Source of the DNA: JARDZU01 sp963730285
Lineage (GTDB): Bacteria > Actinomycetota > Acidimicrobiia > Spongiisociales > ZC4RG35
Assembly: GCA_963730285.1 (NCBI GenBank)
Contig: CAVSQY010000002.1
Location: 1-64,000 of the forward strand
Direction of reading: 5' to 3'
Length of the DNA: 64,000 bases
The position numbers and the translations under genes were made by a program. This document shows positions 17,178 through 25,186 of this stretch, in pieces. The notes under the pieces were generated by a model. The model was not told the origin of the DNA. It searched no databases and saw only the letters and a list, made by a program, of their open reading frames with translations. Each line of letters opens with the position of its first letter. Position 1 is the first letter of the stretch.

Positions 17178-18982
17178 CCGTCGTCTTCGACGCGGAGTGC
17201 AGCGACGAATGCCTCCTGGGGGACTTCCACCGAGCCCACCATCTTCATGCGCTTCTTGCCCTCTTTTTGCTTCTGAAGGAGCTTCTTCTTCCGGCTCACA
17301 TCACCGCCGTAGCATTTGGCGGTCACGTCCTTCCTCTTGGCGCGCACCGTCTCCCTGCTGATGATGCGCCCCCCAATAGCGGCCTGGATGGGGACATCGA
17401 ACATCTGACGCGGAATGAGATTTCGCAACCGGCCGGTCATCATCTTTCCGTAGTCCTGCGCACGGTCCCGATGGACGATGGCCGAAAAGGCGTCAACCGC
17501 CTGCCCGTTGAGAAGGATGTCCACTTTGACCAGGTCGGCTTCCCGGTATCCGGCCGGCTCGTAGTCGAGCGAGGCATAGCCCTTGGTTCTGGACTTGAGC
17601 AGGTCGAAGAAGTCGAAGACGATCTCCCCCAGTGGAACCTGGTAGTCGAGCTCGACTCGCTCCGGGCCCAGATAGCTCATGTTGCCCATCTCGCCCCGCT
17701 TCGAAGTGACGAGCTCCATGATCGGCCCGACGTACTCCGATGGAGCCAGGATCATCGCCCGGACGTAGGGCTCGGTGATTCCGCTCCGCTCACCCGGGTC
17801 GGGAAGATCCTGTGGTGACTTGATCTCGATCTCTGAACCGTCCGGCATGGTGACTCGATAGGCCACCGACGGGGCGGTCGCCACGAGATCGAGGTCGTAC
17901 TCGCGCTCCAGACGCTCCCGGACGATCTCCATGTGCAGCAAACCCAAGAAGCCGACGCGGAACCCGAATCCGAGGGCACGGCTGGTCTCCGGCTCCCATT
18001 GGAGCGAAGCGTCGCTCAGCTTCAGCTTCTCCAGCGCTTCCCGCAGCCGCTCGAAATCGTCACCGTCGGTGGGGAACAGCCCGGAGAACACCATCGGCTT
18101 TGGCTCGGAATAGCCCGGCAGTGCCTGGGAGGCCGGCCGGGCGGAGTTGGTGACCGTGTCACCGACCTTTATCCGATCGATCTCCTTGACCCCGGTGATC
18201 AGGTAACCGACTTCCCCCGGCCCGAGCTTGCCTACCTCCTTCGCCGCAGGTGTGAGGACTCCGATCTCCGTGGCATCGTGGGTCTCGCCTGTCGCCATGA
18301 ACCTCAGGCGGTCTCCCGCCCTCAGCGTCCCATCCATGATGCGGAGATAGCAGACGACCCCCCTGTAGGCGTCGTAGTAGGAGTCGAATACGAGGGCTCT
18401 CAGCTCTTGGTCAGGGTTCCCCTTCGGCGCCGGGACCGCTTCGACCAACCTCTGCAGCAGCTGATCGAGGCCGTCGCCGGTCTTGGCCGAAATGCGGAGG
18501 ATGTCGTCGGCAGAGCCGCCGATCACGTTGGTTATCTCGGCGGCAACACGATCCGGCTCGGCCGCGGGCAGATCGATCTTGTTTATCGCGGGTATCACCT
18601 CCAGACCCGCATCCACCGCCAGATAGGCGTTCGCCATGGTCTGGGCCTGCACTCCCTGAGCGGCATCGACGAGCAGGAGCGCTCCCTCACACGCCGCCAG
18701 GGAGCGCGAGACCTCATAGGAGAAGTCGACGTGACCGGGTGTGTCGATCAGGTTGAGCACATAGGTCTCGCCGTCGGGCGCTCGATGGTCGAGACGAACC
18801 GTCTGGGCCTTGATTGTGATCCCGCGCTCACGTTCGAGATCCATGGTGTCCAAAACTTGTTCGCGCATCTCACGCGAGGTCACCGCCCCGGTCCGCTCGA
18901 GGAGGCGATCGGCCAGAGTCGACTTCCCATGGTCGATGTGGGCGATTATCGAAAAATTGCGAATGCGCGTTTGATCAGTCAC
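17174..18982 (-). CDS. lepA: Elongation factor 4 (LepA)
   Basis: A ribosome-associated GTPase that back-translocates or remodels stalled ribosomes. GTPase motifs are G1 AHIDHGKST (14-22), G3 DTPGHVDF and G4 NKIDLP. The LepA-specific C-terminal domain is complete, ending with GGDVSRKKKLLQKQKEGKKR and MKMVGSVEVPQEAF near residue 590. The start is GTG at 18982. It lies divergent to rpsT across 116 bases, a common arrangement, and heads the long minus-strand run through era. Confidence 0.97.
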   Translation of the reverse strand: MTDQTRIRNFSIIAHIDHGKSTLADRLLERTGAVTSREMREQVLDTMDLERERGITIKAQTVRLDHRAPDGETYVLNLIDTPGHVDFSYEVSRSLAACEGALLLVDAAQGVQAQTMANAYLAVDAGLEVIPAINKIDLPAAEPDRVAAEITNVIGGSADDILRISAKTGDGLDQLLQRLVEAVPAPKGNPDQELRALVFDSYYDAYRGVVCYLRIMDGTLRAGDRLRFMATGETHDATEIGVLTPAAKEVGKLGPGEVGYLITGVKEIDRIKVGDTVTNSARPASQALPGYSEPKPMVFSGLFPTDGDDFERLREALEKLKLSDASLQWEPETSRALGFGFRVGFLGLLHMEIVRERLEREYDLDLVATAPSVAYRVTMPDGSEIEIKSPQDLPDPGERSGITEPYVRAMILAPSEYVGPIMELVTSKRGEMGNMSYLGPERVELDYQVPLGEIVFDFFDLLKSRTKGYASLDYEPAGYREADLVKVDILLNGQAVDAFSAIVHRDRAQDYGKMMTGRLRNLIPRQMFDVPIQAAIGGRIISRETVRAKRKDVTAKCYGGDVSRKKKLLQKQKEGKKRMKMVGSVEVPQEAFVAALRVEDDG

Positions 18983-19004
18983 GGGTGAGGGGGAGGGGAG
19001 GCCA

Positions 19005-19034
19005 TTGTACCTTCCATTGGGCCGCTGCTACTCT
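19005..19034 (+). promoter_or_regulatory. Candidate promoter of rpsT
   Basis: TTGTAC at 19005-19010 and TACTCT at 19029-19034 are separated by 18 bases and point toward rpsT, leaving about 60 bases of leader. The GC-rich leader may fold, and S20 is often autoregulated, but no specific site is identifiable. Confidence 0.45.
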
Positions 19035-19098
19035 GCCGCCCGGAGCGGGCCCGAAATGGACCGTCCCGATTCCCCGACCGTACGAGTGTCTTTCAACC

Positions 19099-19350
19099 AT
19101 GGCCAACATCAAGTCACAGATCAAGAGAAACCGACAGAACGAAGTTCGGCGTGTCCGCAACAAGTCGGTCAGCAGCAGTCTCAAAACGACCACACGGAAG
19201 ATCGATCAGGCCGTGGCTGCCGGCGAGTCAACCGATGAGTTGTTCCGGGAGGCGCAGTCGAAGATCGACACGGCTGTCTCAAAGGGCGTCCTCCACAAGC
19301 GAACCGCAGCGCGCAAGAAAGCCCGCCTCGCCAAGAGGGTCAACGGCTGA
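19099..19350 (+). CDS. rpsT: 30S ribosomal protein S20
   Basis: Small-subunit protein bS20 (83 residues), very basic and helical. The N-terminus MANIKSQIKRNRQNE is typical and sets the start at the ATG at 19099; the open frame extends upstream to 18985 but that part has no S20 similarity. The C-terminus KGVLHKRTAARKKARLAKRV is also characteristic. The gene stands alone on the plus strand between lepA and holA, as in many actinobacteria. Confidence 0.96.
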   Translation: MANIKSQIKRNRQNEVRRVRNKSVSSSLKTTTRKIDQAVAAGESTDELFREAQSKIDTAVSKGVLHKRTAARKKARLAKRVNG

Positions 19351-19360
19351 GAGCCGCCGG

Positions 19361-19375
19361 GCTCCCGCCGGGAGC
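19361..19375. terminator. Terminator-like hairpin between convergent rpsT and holA
   Basis: GCTCCC and GGGAGC form a perfect 6-bp stem around a 3-base loop, 10 bases after the rpsT stop and touching the holA stop. There is no T-tract, so termination efficiency is uncertain; being symmetrical it could serve both genes. Confidence 0.45.
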
Positions 19376-20388
19376 TAGCCATACCAACGGCAAAGGGCGA
19401 CCGTAAGACGTTCGAGAGTCACCCGATGCATCTCCTCCGGCTGTGACTTGATCACCCGATCGGCTCTCACCAGCGCCTCCTGCGCCCTCCGCAATGAGGA
19501 CTCTCGAACCCTGCCCCGCTGACTCCAGGCCCGTGAGACTGCCCGATCTCCCGGCCTGGCTCCCATCCACTCCCCGAGCGACGCTTGATCCGGCGCTGCT
19601 GCGGCAAGAGACCGCTTCTTCAGGTCGCTCTCCACCGATGCCAGAAAGACCAAAGGGTGGCCATGAACCAAGAAATCGGAGAGACGTCGCAACGCCTCGC
19701 CCACGTCACCTTTGGATATGGCGTCCGTGATCATGAAGGTGGGCTCGTCGGGGCGATTCTTGAATCGCTCGAGGATCAGCTCCTTGGTGATCTTGACCGA
19801 TGTCTCCTCGAGCTGGTCCAACGCCTGGCCCATAGAGGCAGTATCGGTGCCAAAACGTTGGATCAAGGCCTCCCCCGCGCCCTTCTCCAAGACCAAGCCC
19901 CGGTCCCGAACTTCGGCCTCGAGCCACTGGGTCGCCTGGCGGTCCCTCATCTTCTGAATCGACACTGTCGAGCCGAACTCCTTGACCACAGACGACATCG
20001 CCCTGGGAATCGCTCCCGCAGCCACCAGGACGATCTCGATACCGGACAAGTCGGCGCCCCTTATCAGCCCTTCGATCAACCTCCCCTCGGCGGCCTGCAG
20101 ATTCTGGGCGTCGACCATCTCCAATCCTTGGGTGTCCCCGAACAATGATCCCGACTGAAGCATCGGTATGACGGGCTCCAATTCGACCCTGAGTGCCCCG
20201 TCGCCTTCTTCCCCGGCCCCACGGCCCGGGACATCGATCCGGGTCACCTGGTCACGGGTCAGACCGGCGTTGGCGAAGTGAGCGGCTGCCGTGTCCAGCA
20301 TCTGCTGGCGCTCTCCGGGGCCGGCGCTCGAAGGCGATGTGATCAGGATCAGTGGCACGTCGATGACGGTAACCGGGGGAAGGGACAC
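19375..20388 (-). CDS. holA: DNA polymerase III delta subunit
   Basis: The delta subunit opens the sliding clamp within the clamp loader. At 337 residues the three-domain layout fits: an N-terminal P-loop-less AAA+ domain, a lid with FLVHGHPLVFLASVESDLKK, and a collar domain with REAQEALVRADR-like helices ending LTVALCRWYG. The family is weakly conserved, so the call rests on overall pattern plus the typical position next to rpsT and comEC. The start is GTG at 20388, 25 nt after the DHPS-like gene. Confidence 0.85.
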   Translation of the reverse strand: MSLPPVTVIDVPLILITSPSSAGPGERQQMLDTAAAHFANAGLTRDQVTRIDVPGRGAGEEGDGALRVELEPVIPMLQSGSLFGDTQGLEMVDAQNLQAAEGRLIEGLIRGADLSGIEIVLVAAGAIPRAMSSVVKEFGSTVSIQKMRDRQATQWLEAEVRDRGLVLEKGAGEALIQRFGTDTASMGQALDQLEETSVKITKELILERFKNRPDEPTFMITDAISKGDVGEALRRLSDFLVHGHPLVFLASVESDLKKRSLAAAAPDQASLGEWMGARPGDRAVSRAWSQRGRVRESSLRRAQEALVRADRVIKSQPEEMHRVTLERLTVALCRWYG

Positions 20389-20413
20389 CGGCCCCGACTG
20401 TTGTCAGCGAAGC

Positions 20414-21220
20414 TCAAACCGCCCTTCCGAAGAGACGGGCCAGGTCACAGGCAACCGCAACATCGTGGACGCGCATGATGTCGGCCCGATGCTCCAAGGC
20501 GAGCGACATGTAGGCAACGACACGATGGAAGTCTCGCTTTCTGGGGATGGGGATGAGTAGCGGCTTTCCCAGCCGGCGCAACGATGCTGAACCTGCGATC
20601 ACCTCGAGTTGCAGACCCGTGTAGCTCTCGTAGTCGCCTCGGTAGTTGAGTGCAATGCCGGGATCGACGATCACATTCTCAATTCCGATGGCGGCGAGAT
20701 CATCCAATAGCAGGGCAAATCGCTCAGCCGTGTGCTCTGCCTTGTCGGGCCTGACCTCCACCTCACCCACCGAGTGGGGGTTCTGTCCCTCGACGTGGAC
20801 GGCAATCACGGCCACTCCTCTAGTGGCGATCAGGTCTCTCATGTCCTCGTCACCGAGCCCGCCGGTGTCGTTGACGATTACGGCGCCGGAATCGACGGCG
20901 GCCTCGGCTACCTCGGGCTTCCAGGTGTCGATCGCCACCAGGTGCCCCTCGGACACCAAGCCCTCGATGACGGGCACCACGCGAGATATCTCGTCCATGG
21001 CGCCCAATGTCTCGGCCTCGAAGTGAGAGGACTGGCCGCCAATGTCGATCAGGGTCGCTCCCCACTTCCGGTAGCGATCCGCCATGAGCAAGGCTTCGTC
21101 TGTGGTTCGCGCCACGGTGTGCAGGTTGTGTGACTCTGGGGAGACGTTGATCACTCCCATGACGTGGGTCACCTCACCGAGTGGGAGCCGACGCTCTCCG
21201 AGATCGAGCCATTTGGCCAT
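20414..21220 (-). CDS. Divergent dihydropteroate synthase-like protein
   Basis: A TIM-barrel pterin-binding protein (268 residues) related to FolP. The barrel starts with VMGVINVSPESH, where FolP usually has GILNVTPDSF; IDIGGQSS replaces the usual IDIGGEST, without the following RPG. Later marks are VNDTGG, VDPGIAL, IPRKRDF (FolP: SRKSF) and MRVHDV. Pterin-site residues are therefore partly kept (VNDTGG, RVHDV) while the loops that bind pyrophosphate and pABA differ. It may be a non-sulfonamide-binding paralogue with another substrate. The ATG at 21220 is chosen over a TTG at 21280 that would lie inside comEC. Confidence 0.75.
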   Translation of the reverse strand: MAKWLDLGERRLPLGEVTHVMGVINVSPESHNLHTVARTTDEALLMADRYRKWGATLIDIGGQSSHFEAETLGAMDEISRVVPVIEGLVSEGHLVAIDTWKPEVAEAAVDSGAVIVNDTGGLGDEDMRDLIATRGVAVIAVHVEGQNPHSVGEVEVRPDKAEHTAERFALLLDDLAAIGIENVIVDPGIALNYRGDYESYTGLQLEVIAGSASLRRLGKPLLIPIPRKRDFHRVVAYMSLALEHRADIMRVHDVAVACDLARLFGRAV

Positions 21221-21257
21221 CCCAGGATTTTCCCACTCCCCGCGCTGCTTCTCCACT

Positions 21258-23336
21258 TCAGCCGGTGGCCAGGTCGACAATCACGTCACCCGACTCGTCG
21301 GTCCTGACGATCGTGGCCCCGGATTCCTCGAAGAGATCGAGTACCCATTGGGCCGGGTGCCCGTAGTCATTGGGCCCAACTGAGATAACGGCCACATCGG
21401 CGCCAATCGACCGAAGCCAGGCCGCATCGGAGGTGGCGGCACCGTGGTGCGGGACTTTCAGGACGTCCGCCGTCAGGCCGGTCAACTCCGACTGCGCCAC
21501 CTCACCTATGTCACCGGTGAGAAGCATGGTCCTGCGCTCTCCGCGGACTAGCAAGACGATGGACTGGTCGTTGGGGGCCGCATATCGACGCAGCGGGCCT
21601 TCGACGACGATCTCCAGCGACCCCAAGCGCAGCGTCTCCCCCGGCGTCGGGGTGCGGACGTCGACATGGTGCTCCCCGAGTTGGGTCCACAGCAGGACCG
21701 AGGCCTCGGTCTGATGCGGTGCCATGCTCCACCACGCCAGCGCAATCGGGATCCGATCGGGCAGAGCCGTCAGACCGAGCGCGTGATCGGCATCGCCATG
21801 CGTTGGAACCATCAGATCGAGACGACTCACCCCGTAGGACCTGACCTTCTCCAAGAGGAGCGCCGGATCGACGCCCCCGTCGACAAGAGCGAAATGCCCG
21901 GCTCCGCCCGAGAGGAGGATGGCATCACCCTGGCCCACATCCAGGACGACCACGCCCGAGTCGGGTGGCCGGTGCGGGGGCAGGGTCACCGCAAGGGCGA
22001 TGGCCGCTGCTGCGACACATGCCACGAGACCGCGACGTCGGGGCAACCCCCGCCATGCCGAGCCGACGATTCCAGCAACCGCCAGGCCGGTCCATCCGAT
22101 CTGTGGCCACACCGATGTGACACGGGCCATCCAGAGGACGACATCGGCCGCCCCCGCGGATACGGCGACCATTGGGCCGATTCCCATCACGCCTATCGCA
22201 CCGGAGACGGTGGCCAGTGACACCAGCGGGGCAGCCACGACGTTGGTGAGAGGCGACAACAGCGGCACGCGGTGGAAGTAGATGAGGAGCAGCGGCGCCA
22301 CCGCCAGCTGTGCTCCCGCTGTGACGGCGAGGGCACGCCATACGGCTCCCTCCACCGGCCATCGAGCTCCGACGATGACTCCGGCCGTGGCCGCCGCCGA
22401 AAGCTGGAACCCCGCATTCCCCGCCAGACCAGGGTCCAATGTCATCAACACGATCACTGCCAGTGACAGCACCTGCCACGCCTCCAATGCCAAACCCACG
22501 AGGCGCCCGATGAGGACGATGGCCGCCATGACACCCGCCCTCATGACCGATGGCTCGAACCCGGTGGCCGCAACGAATACCGGAAGCCCCAGCAGTCCGA
22601 TGACGGCGCGTCGCCTTGGGCCAATGCCGAGGGGGCCTGAGATCACGAAGAGCAGGGCGAGGAAGAGGGCGACATTGGAGCCGCTGACTGCGGTGAAATG
22701 AGAGAGGCCTGCCCGCTTCATAGCATCTTGGTCCAATTGCTCGACGCCGCTCGTGTCCCCCACCAGGAACCCGGCGACGAGGCCACGCCCTCCTTCGAGC
22801 GGCGCCAGCCGTTCGTGGACCCTGGTCCTCAGAGCGTGGCCGGCAATGAGAAACGGCGAGCCGCTCCCGGAAGAGACCTCGAGGGATTCGACATCCAGCA
22901 CGCCCCGGTATCTGATGCCCCGGGCCGACCCCGGTCGGCTCACTGCCCTCCCGCCGATGGCCACCCGGTCACCACGCGATGGCGTGAGACCTGTGGGAAG
23001 GTTGGCCAGCACTGGCCCACCATCGATCTCGATCATCGCCCACGGCCCAAACCGACCGTCGATGACATCCGAGATCATCACACCCTGACCGGCCCATTCC
23101 CCGTCGGCCAGGTCCGACAGAGGCGACGCCCAGGACACGGTGGACACGATCGCCAGCGCCAGGACCGTGGCCACGACCGGGTGTCTGAGAAAGGCGGTCA
23201 ACACAACCGAAGCAAGGGCAAGCCAGGCAAAAACCGGGTGTGAGCCGAGCACTCCTGTGACCAAGACCACACCAGCGGCGGCGGCGACCCACGCTCGGGA
23301 CGCTGGTGGGAGAATCTGTGACAACCGCGCGGTCAA
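21258..23336 (-). CDS. comEC: ComEC/Rec2-family DNA uptake channel protein
   Basis: ComEC forms the inner-membrane channel for transforming DNA. About 692 residues: N-terminal helices, a short OB-like extracellular domain (GDRVAIGGRAV), the Competence membrane domain (FLVGDTSGVEQLDQDAMKRA, HFTAVSGSNVALFLAL), and a C-terminal metallo-beta-lactamase-like domain with VLDVGQGDAILL, THGDADH, LLTGDIG and VPHHGA. I start it at a TTG at 23336 overlapping the comEA stop as TTGA; the longer open frame upstream (to 23915) is only the comEA gene in another frame. The histidine/aspartate motif THGDADH suggests the nuclease domain is intact. Confidence 0.93.
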   Translation of the reverse strand: MTARLSQILPPASRAWVAAAAGVVLVTGVLGSHPVFAWLALASVVLTAFLRHPVVATVLALAIVSTVSWASPLSDLADGEWAGQGVMISDVIDGRFGPWAMIEIDGGPVLANLPTGLTPSRGDRVAIGGRAVSRPGSARGIRYRGVLDVESLEVSSGSGSPFLIAGHALRTRVHERLAPLEGGRGLVAGFLVGDTSGVEQLDQDAMKRAGLSHFTAVSGSNVALFLALLFVISGPLGIGPRRRAVIGLLGLPVFVAATGFEPSVMRAGVMAAIVLIGRLVGLALEAWQVLSLAVIVLMTLDPGLAGNAGFQLSAAATAGVIVGARWPVEGAVWRALAVTAGAQLAVAPLLLIYFHRVPLLSPLTNVVAAPLVSLATVSGAIGVMGIGPMVAVSAGAADVVLWMARVTSVWPQIGWTGLAVAGIVGSAWRGLPRRRGLVACVAAAAIALAVTLPPHRPPDSGVVVLDVGQGDAILLSGGAGHFALVDGGVDPALLLEKVRSYGVSRLDLMVPTHGDADHALGLTALPDRIPIALAWWSMAPHQTEASVLLWTQLGEHHVDVRTPTPGETLRLGSLEIVVEGPLRRYAAPNDQSIVLLVRGERRTMLLTGDIGEVAQSELTGLTADVLKVPHHGAATSDAAWLRSIGADVAVISVGPNDYGHPAQWVLDLFEESGATIVRTDESGDVIVDLATG

Positions 23337-23884
23337 GGGACCGAGATGAGGTCGCGAATGGCGGCCAGCTTCGCCTCCCCGATCCCGGGCACGTCGAGGA
23401 GATCCTCGACCGACTCGAAACGCCCACTCCCATCGCGGTAGGACACGATGCGCTGTGCCAGCACCGGTCCAACACCGGGCAACGCCTCCAACTCCGTCGC
23501 GCTGGCACGGTTCAACGAGATCAGGCCATCGTCGGCGGCGCGCGCTACCCCATCGGCGGCCGCCTCGAGGCCCGGGACATGAATGTGATCGCCCTCGCCG
23601 ACTACTGCGGCCAGGTTGATCGTGTCCAAGCCGGCACCGCCCAAGGCGCCGCCGGCAGCCGCTATCGCTTCCGCCACGATGGCCCCCTCCGGCAACTCGA
23701 CCACACCAGGGCTCGCCACCCAGCCCGAGACGTATACGCGGAGCCTCTGGCCGGCAAGAGTGGACGTAGGGAGTGAAGGCGGGGAGTCCGACGACGGCTC
23801 GGGAGCCCGCTTGGAGCCCATGACGATTCCCATCACCACCGCGATCAAGACCAACCCAACAGCCGTCGTCTGCGCCCTGCTCAT
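23333..23884 (-). CDS. comEA: ComEA-type DNA receptor
   Basis: A membrane-anchored DNA-binding protein of the transformation machinery. One N-terminal helix (about 7-24) is followed by a Pro/Ser linker, an SLBB domain (about 47-105, LRVYVSGWVASPGVVEL) and a double helix-hairpin-helix at the C-terminus (SLNRASATELEALPGVGP and LLDVPGIGEAKLAAI). At 183 residues it is a typical ComEA. It is immediately upstream of comEC and overlaps it by 4 nt. Other transformation genes (comEB, dprA, pilin genes) are not in the window. Confidence 0.93.
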   Translation of the reverse strand: MSRAQTTAVGLVLIAVVMGIVMGSKRAPEPSSDSPPSLPTSTLAGQRLRVYVSGWVASPGVVELPEGAIVAEAIAAAGGALGGAGLDTINLAAVVGEGDHIHVPGLEAAADGVARAADDGLISLNRASATELEALPGVGPVLAQRIVSYRDGSGRFESVEDLLDVPGIGEAKLAAIRDLISVP

Positions 23885-23968
23885 CTCCCCACCCGAGCTC
23901 GCTCTGTCGACCCATTCAGGATCAATGACCTAACTACCAACCACAGGCCCCGTGTTGAATACCGCCGT

Positions 23969-23983
23969 TAGGGTCGGCACATG
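23969..23983 (+). promoter_or_regulatory. Putative leaderless promoter of ppk2
   Basis: TAGGGT at 23969-23974 is followed by six bases and the ATG at 23981, with no Shine-Dalgarno. The spacing is identical to that at 6337. Confidence 0.5.
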
Positions 23984-24793
23984 ATCGAGACCTCCAGATT
24001 CCTGGTGAGCCCCGGCGAGCCGGCCCGGCTCGAAACCAGGGACCCTCACTCAAAGTCCGGGTTCGAGGGTGGCAAGAAGACTGGTAAGGCCGCTCTGGCC
24101 GCATCGAGAAAGCGGCTCGCCGACCTCCAGAACCGACTGTGGGCCCAATCCTCTCAGAGTCTCCTGGTCGTCCTCCAGGCGATCGACACCGGCGGAAAGG
24201 ACGGGACGATCAAACATGTGTTCACCGGGGTGAACCCGCAGGGGGTCCATGTGCGCGGCTTCGGGGTTCCGTCGGAGCGGGAGCGAGCCCATGACTACCT
24301 GTGGCGAATCCATCGGGAGACCCCCGAGGACGGGGCGATCGCCATCTTCAACCGATCGCATTACGAGGACGTCCTCGTGGTCCGGGTGAAGGACCTCGTC
24401 CCTGAAGAGGTCTGGCGGCGCCGTTACCGGCACATCGCAGAGTTCGAGCGGATGTTGACCGATGAGGGCACGACAGTCGTCAAACTCTTCCTCCACATCT
24501 CAAAGGACGAGCAACGCGAGCGGCTCCAGGCAAGACTCGATGAACCGGACAAGCGATGGAAGTTTTCGAGGGGTGATCTGGACGACCGCCGGCTGTGGGA
24601 TCGTTACACGGACGCTTTCGAGGAGGCCATTACTCGCACATCGACCGATTACGCACCCTGGTACGTAATTCCGGCCGACCGGAAGTGGTATCGCAACCTG
24701 GTCGTCTCCCAGATCCTGACCGAGACCTTGGACCGAATGGCGCCGACCTACCCCGAACCCGACCAGGATGTCGACATCCTGGTCGTTGAGTGA
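23981..24793 (+). CDS. Polyphosphate:nucleotide phosphotransferase, PPK2 family
   Basis: A single-domain PPK2 kinase (270 residues) that transfers phosphate between polyphosphate and nucleotides. The P-loop is AIDTGGKDGTI (67-77), the Walker B/lid region is FNRSHYEDVLVVRV, and the RWKFSRGDLDDRRLW segment precedes the C-terminal helices with DRKWYRNLVVSQIL. The sequence looks like the class that phosphorylates AMP or ADP (short, with KHV following the P-loop), but the nucleotide preference cannot be settled by eye. It is monocistronic and ends directly against the convergent 24794 gene. Confidence 0.93.
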   Translation: MIETSRFLVSPGEPARLETRDPHSKSGFEGGKKTGKAALAASRKRLADLQNRLWAQSSQSLLVVLQAIDTGGKDGTIKHVFTGVNPQGVHVRGFGVPSERERAHDYLWRIHRETPEDGAIAIFNRSHYEDVLVVRVKDLVPEEVWRRRYRHIAEFERMLTDEGTTVVKLFLHISKDEQRERLQARLDEPDKRWKFSRGDLDDRRLWDRYTDAFEEAITRTSTDYAPWYVIPADRKWYRNLVVSQILTETLDRMAPTYPEPDQDVDILVVE

Positions 24794-25186
24794 TCAGATG
24801 AGGCGGGCGGTTGCCTCCCTGGCCTCAGACTCGAGGCCTATTCCGAGATAGGCGTCACGGTGACCGAGCCCGGCGAACCGGCCCCTCAGGTACTGCCAGA
24901 CATAGCGAGCGAGGAATCGGGCAACGCCGAGCGAGCGCCACTGACGGACATGGACCAGCTCGTGCATGATCAGCGGCGCATTTGCCTCGTGAGGCCCAGC
25001 GAGGATCACCGGATCCACATAGACGGTGCCGATCAGAGTCATGGCCTGGATCCCCTTGCCCCATATGCGACGGAGCACGGCTGGAGCGGGTTTGACCTCG
25101 ACGTCCTCGGGTTGGACCGGCGCGATGAGCTGACGAACTAAAACGATGTCGATACCGCTGCCTGCGAGAAGATCGGCGGCTTTCAA
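24794..25186 (-). CDS. Small HExxH putative metallopeptidase-like protein
   Basis: A 130-residue protein with a HELVH motif (about residue 75, in LIMHELVHVRQW) that matches the zinc-metallopeptidase HExxH pattern, followed by YVWQYLRGR and a GLESEAREA segment whose glutamate could be the third ligand. It resembles DUF4157-like domains found in actinobacteria. No signal peptide is seen. The start is a TTG at 25186 overlapping the leuS stop as TTGA. Its substrate is unknown, and it could be a non-enzymatic descendant. Confidence 0.65.
   Translation of the reverse strand: MKAADLLAGSGIDIVLVRQLIAPVQPEDVEVKPAPAVLRRIWGKGIQAMTLIGTVYVDPVILAGPHEANAPLIMHELVHVRQWRSLGVARFLARYVWQYLRGRFAGLGHRDAYLGIGLESEAREATARLI

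Noticed and set aside
23337..23915. N-terminal extension of the comEC open frame by 193 codons
   Set aside because: The stretch is Arg/Gly-rich, lacks similarity and lies wholly over comEA in another frame; the TTG at 23336 gives a normal ComEC.
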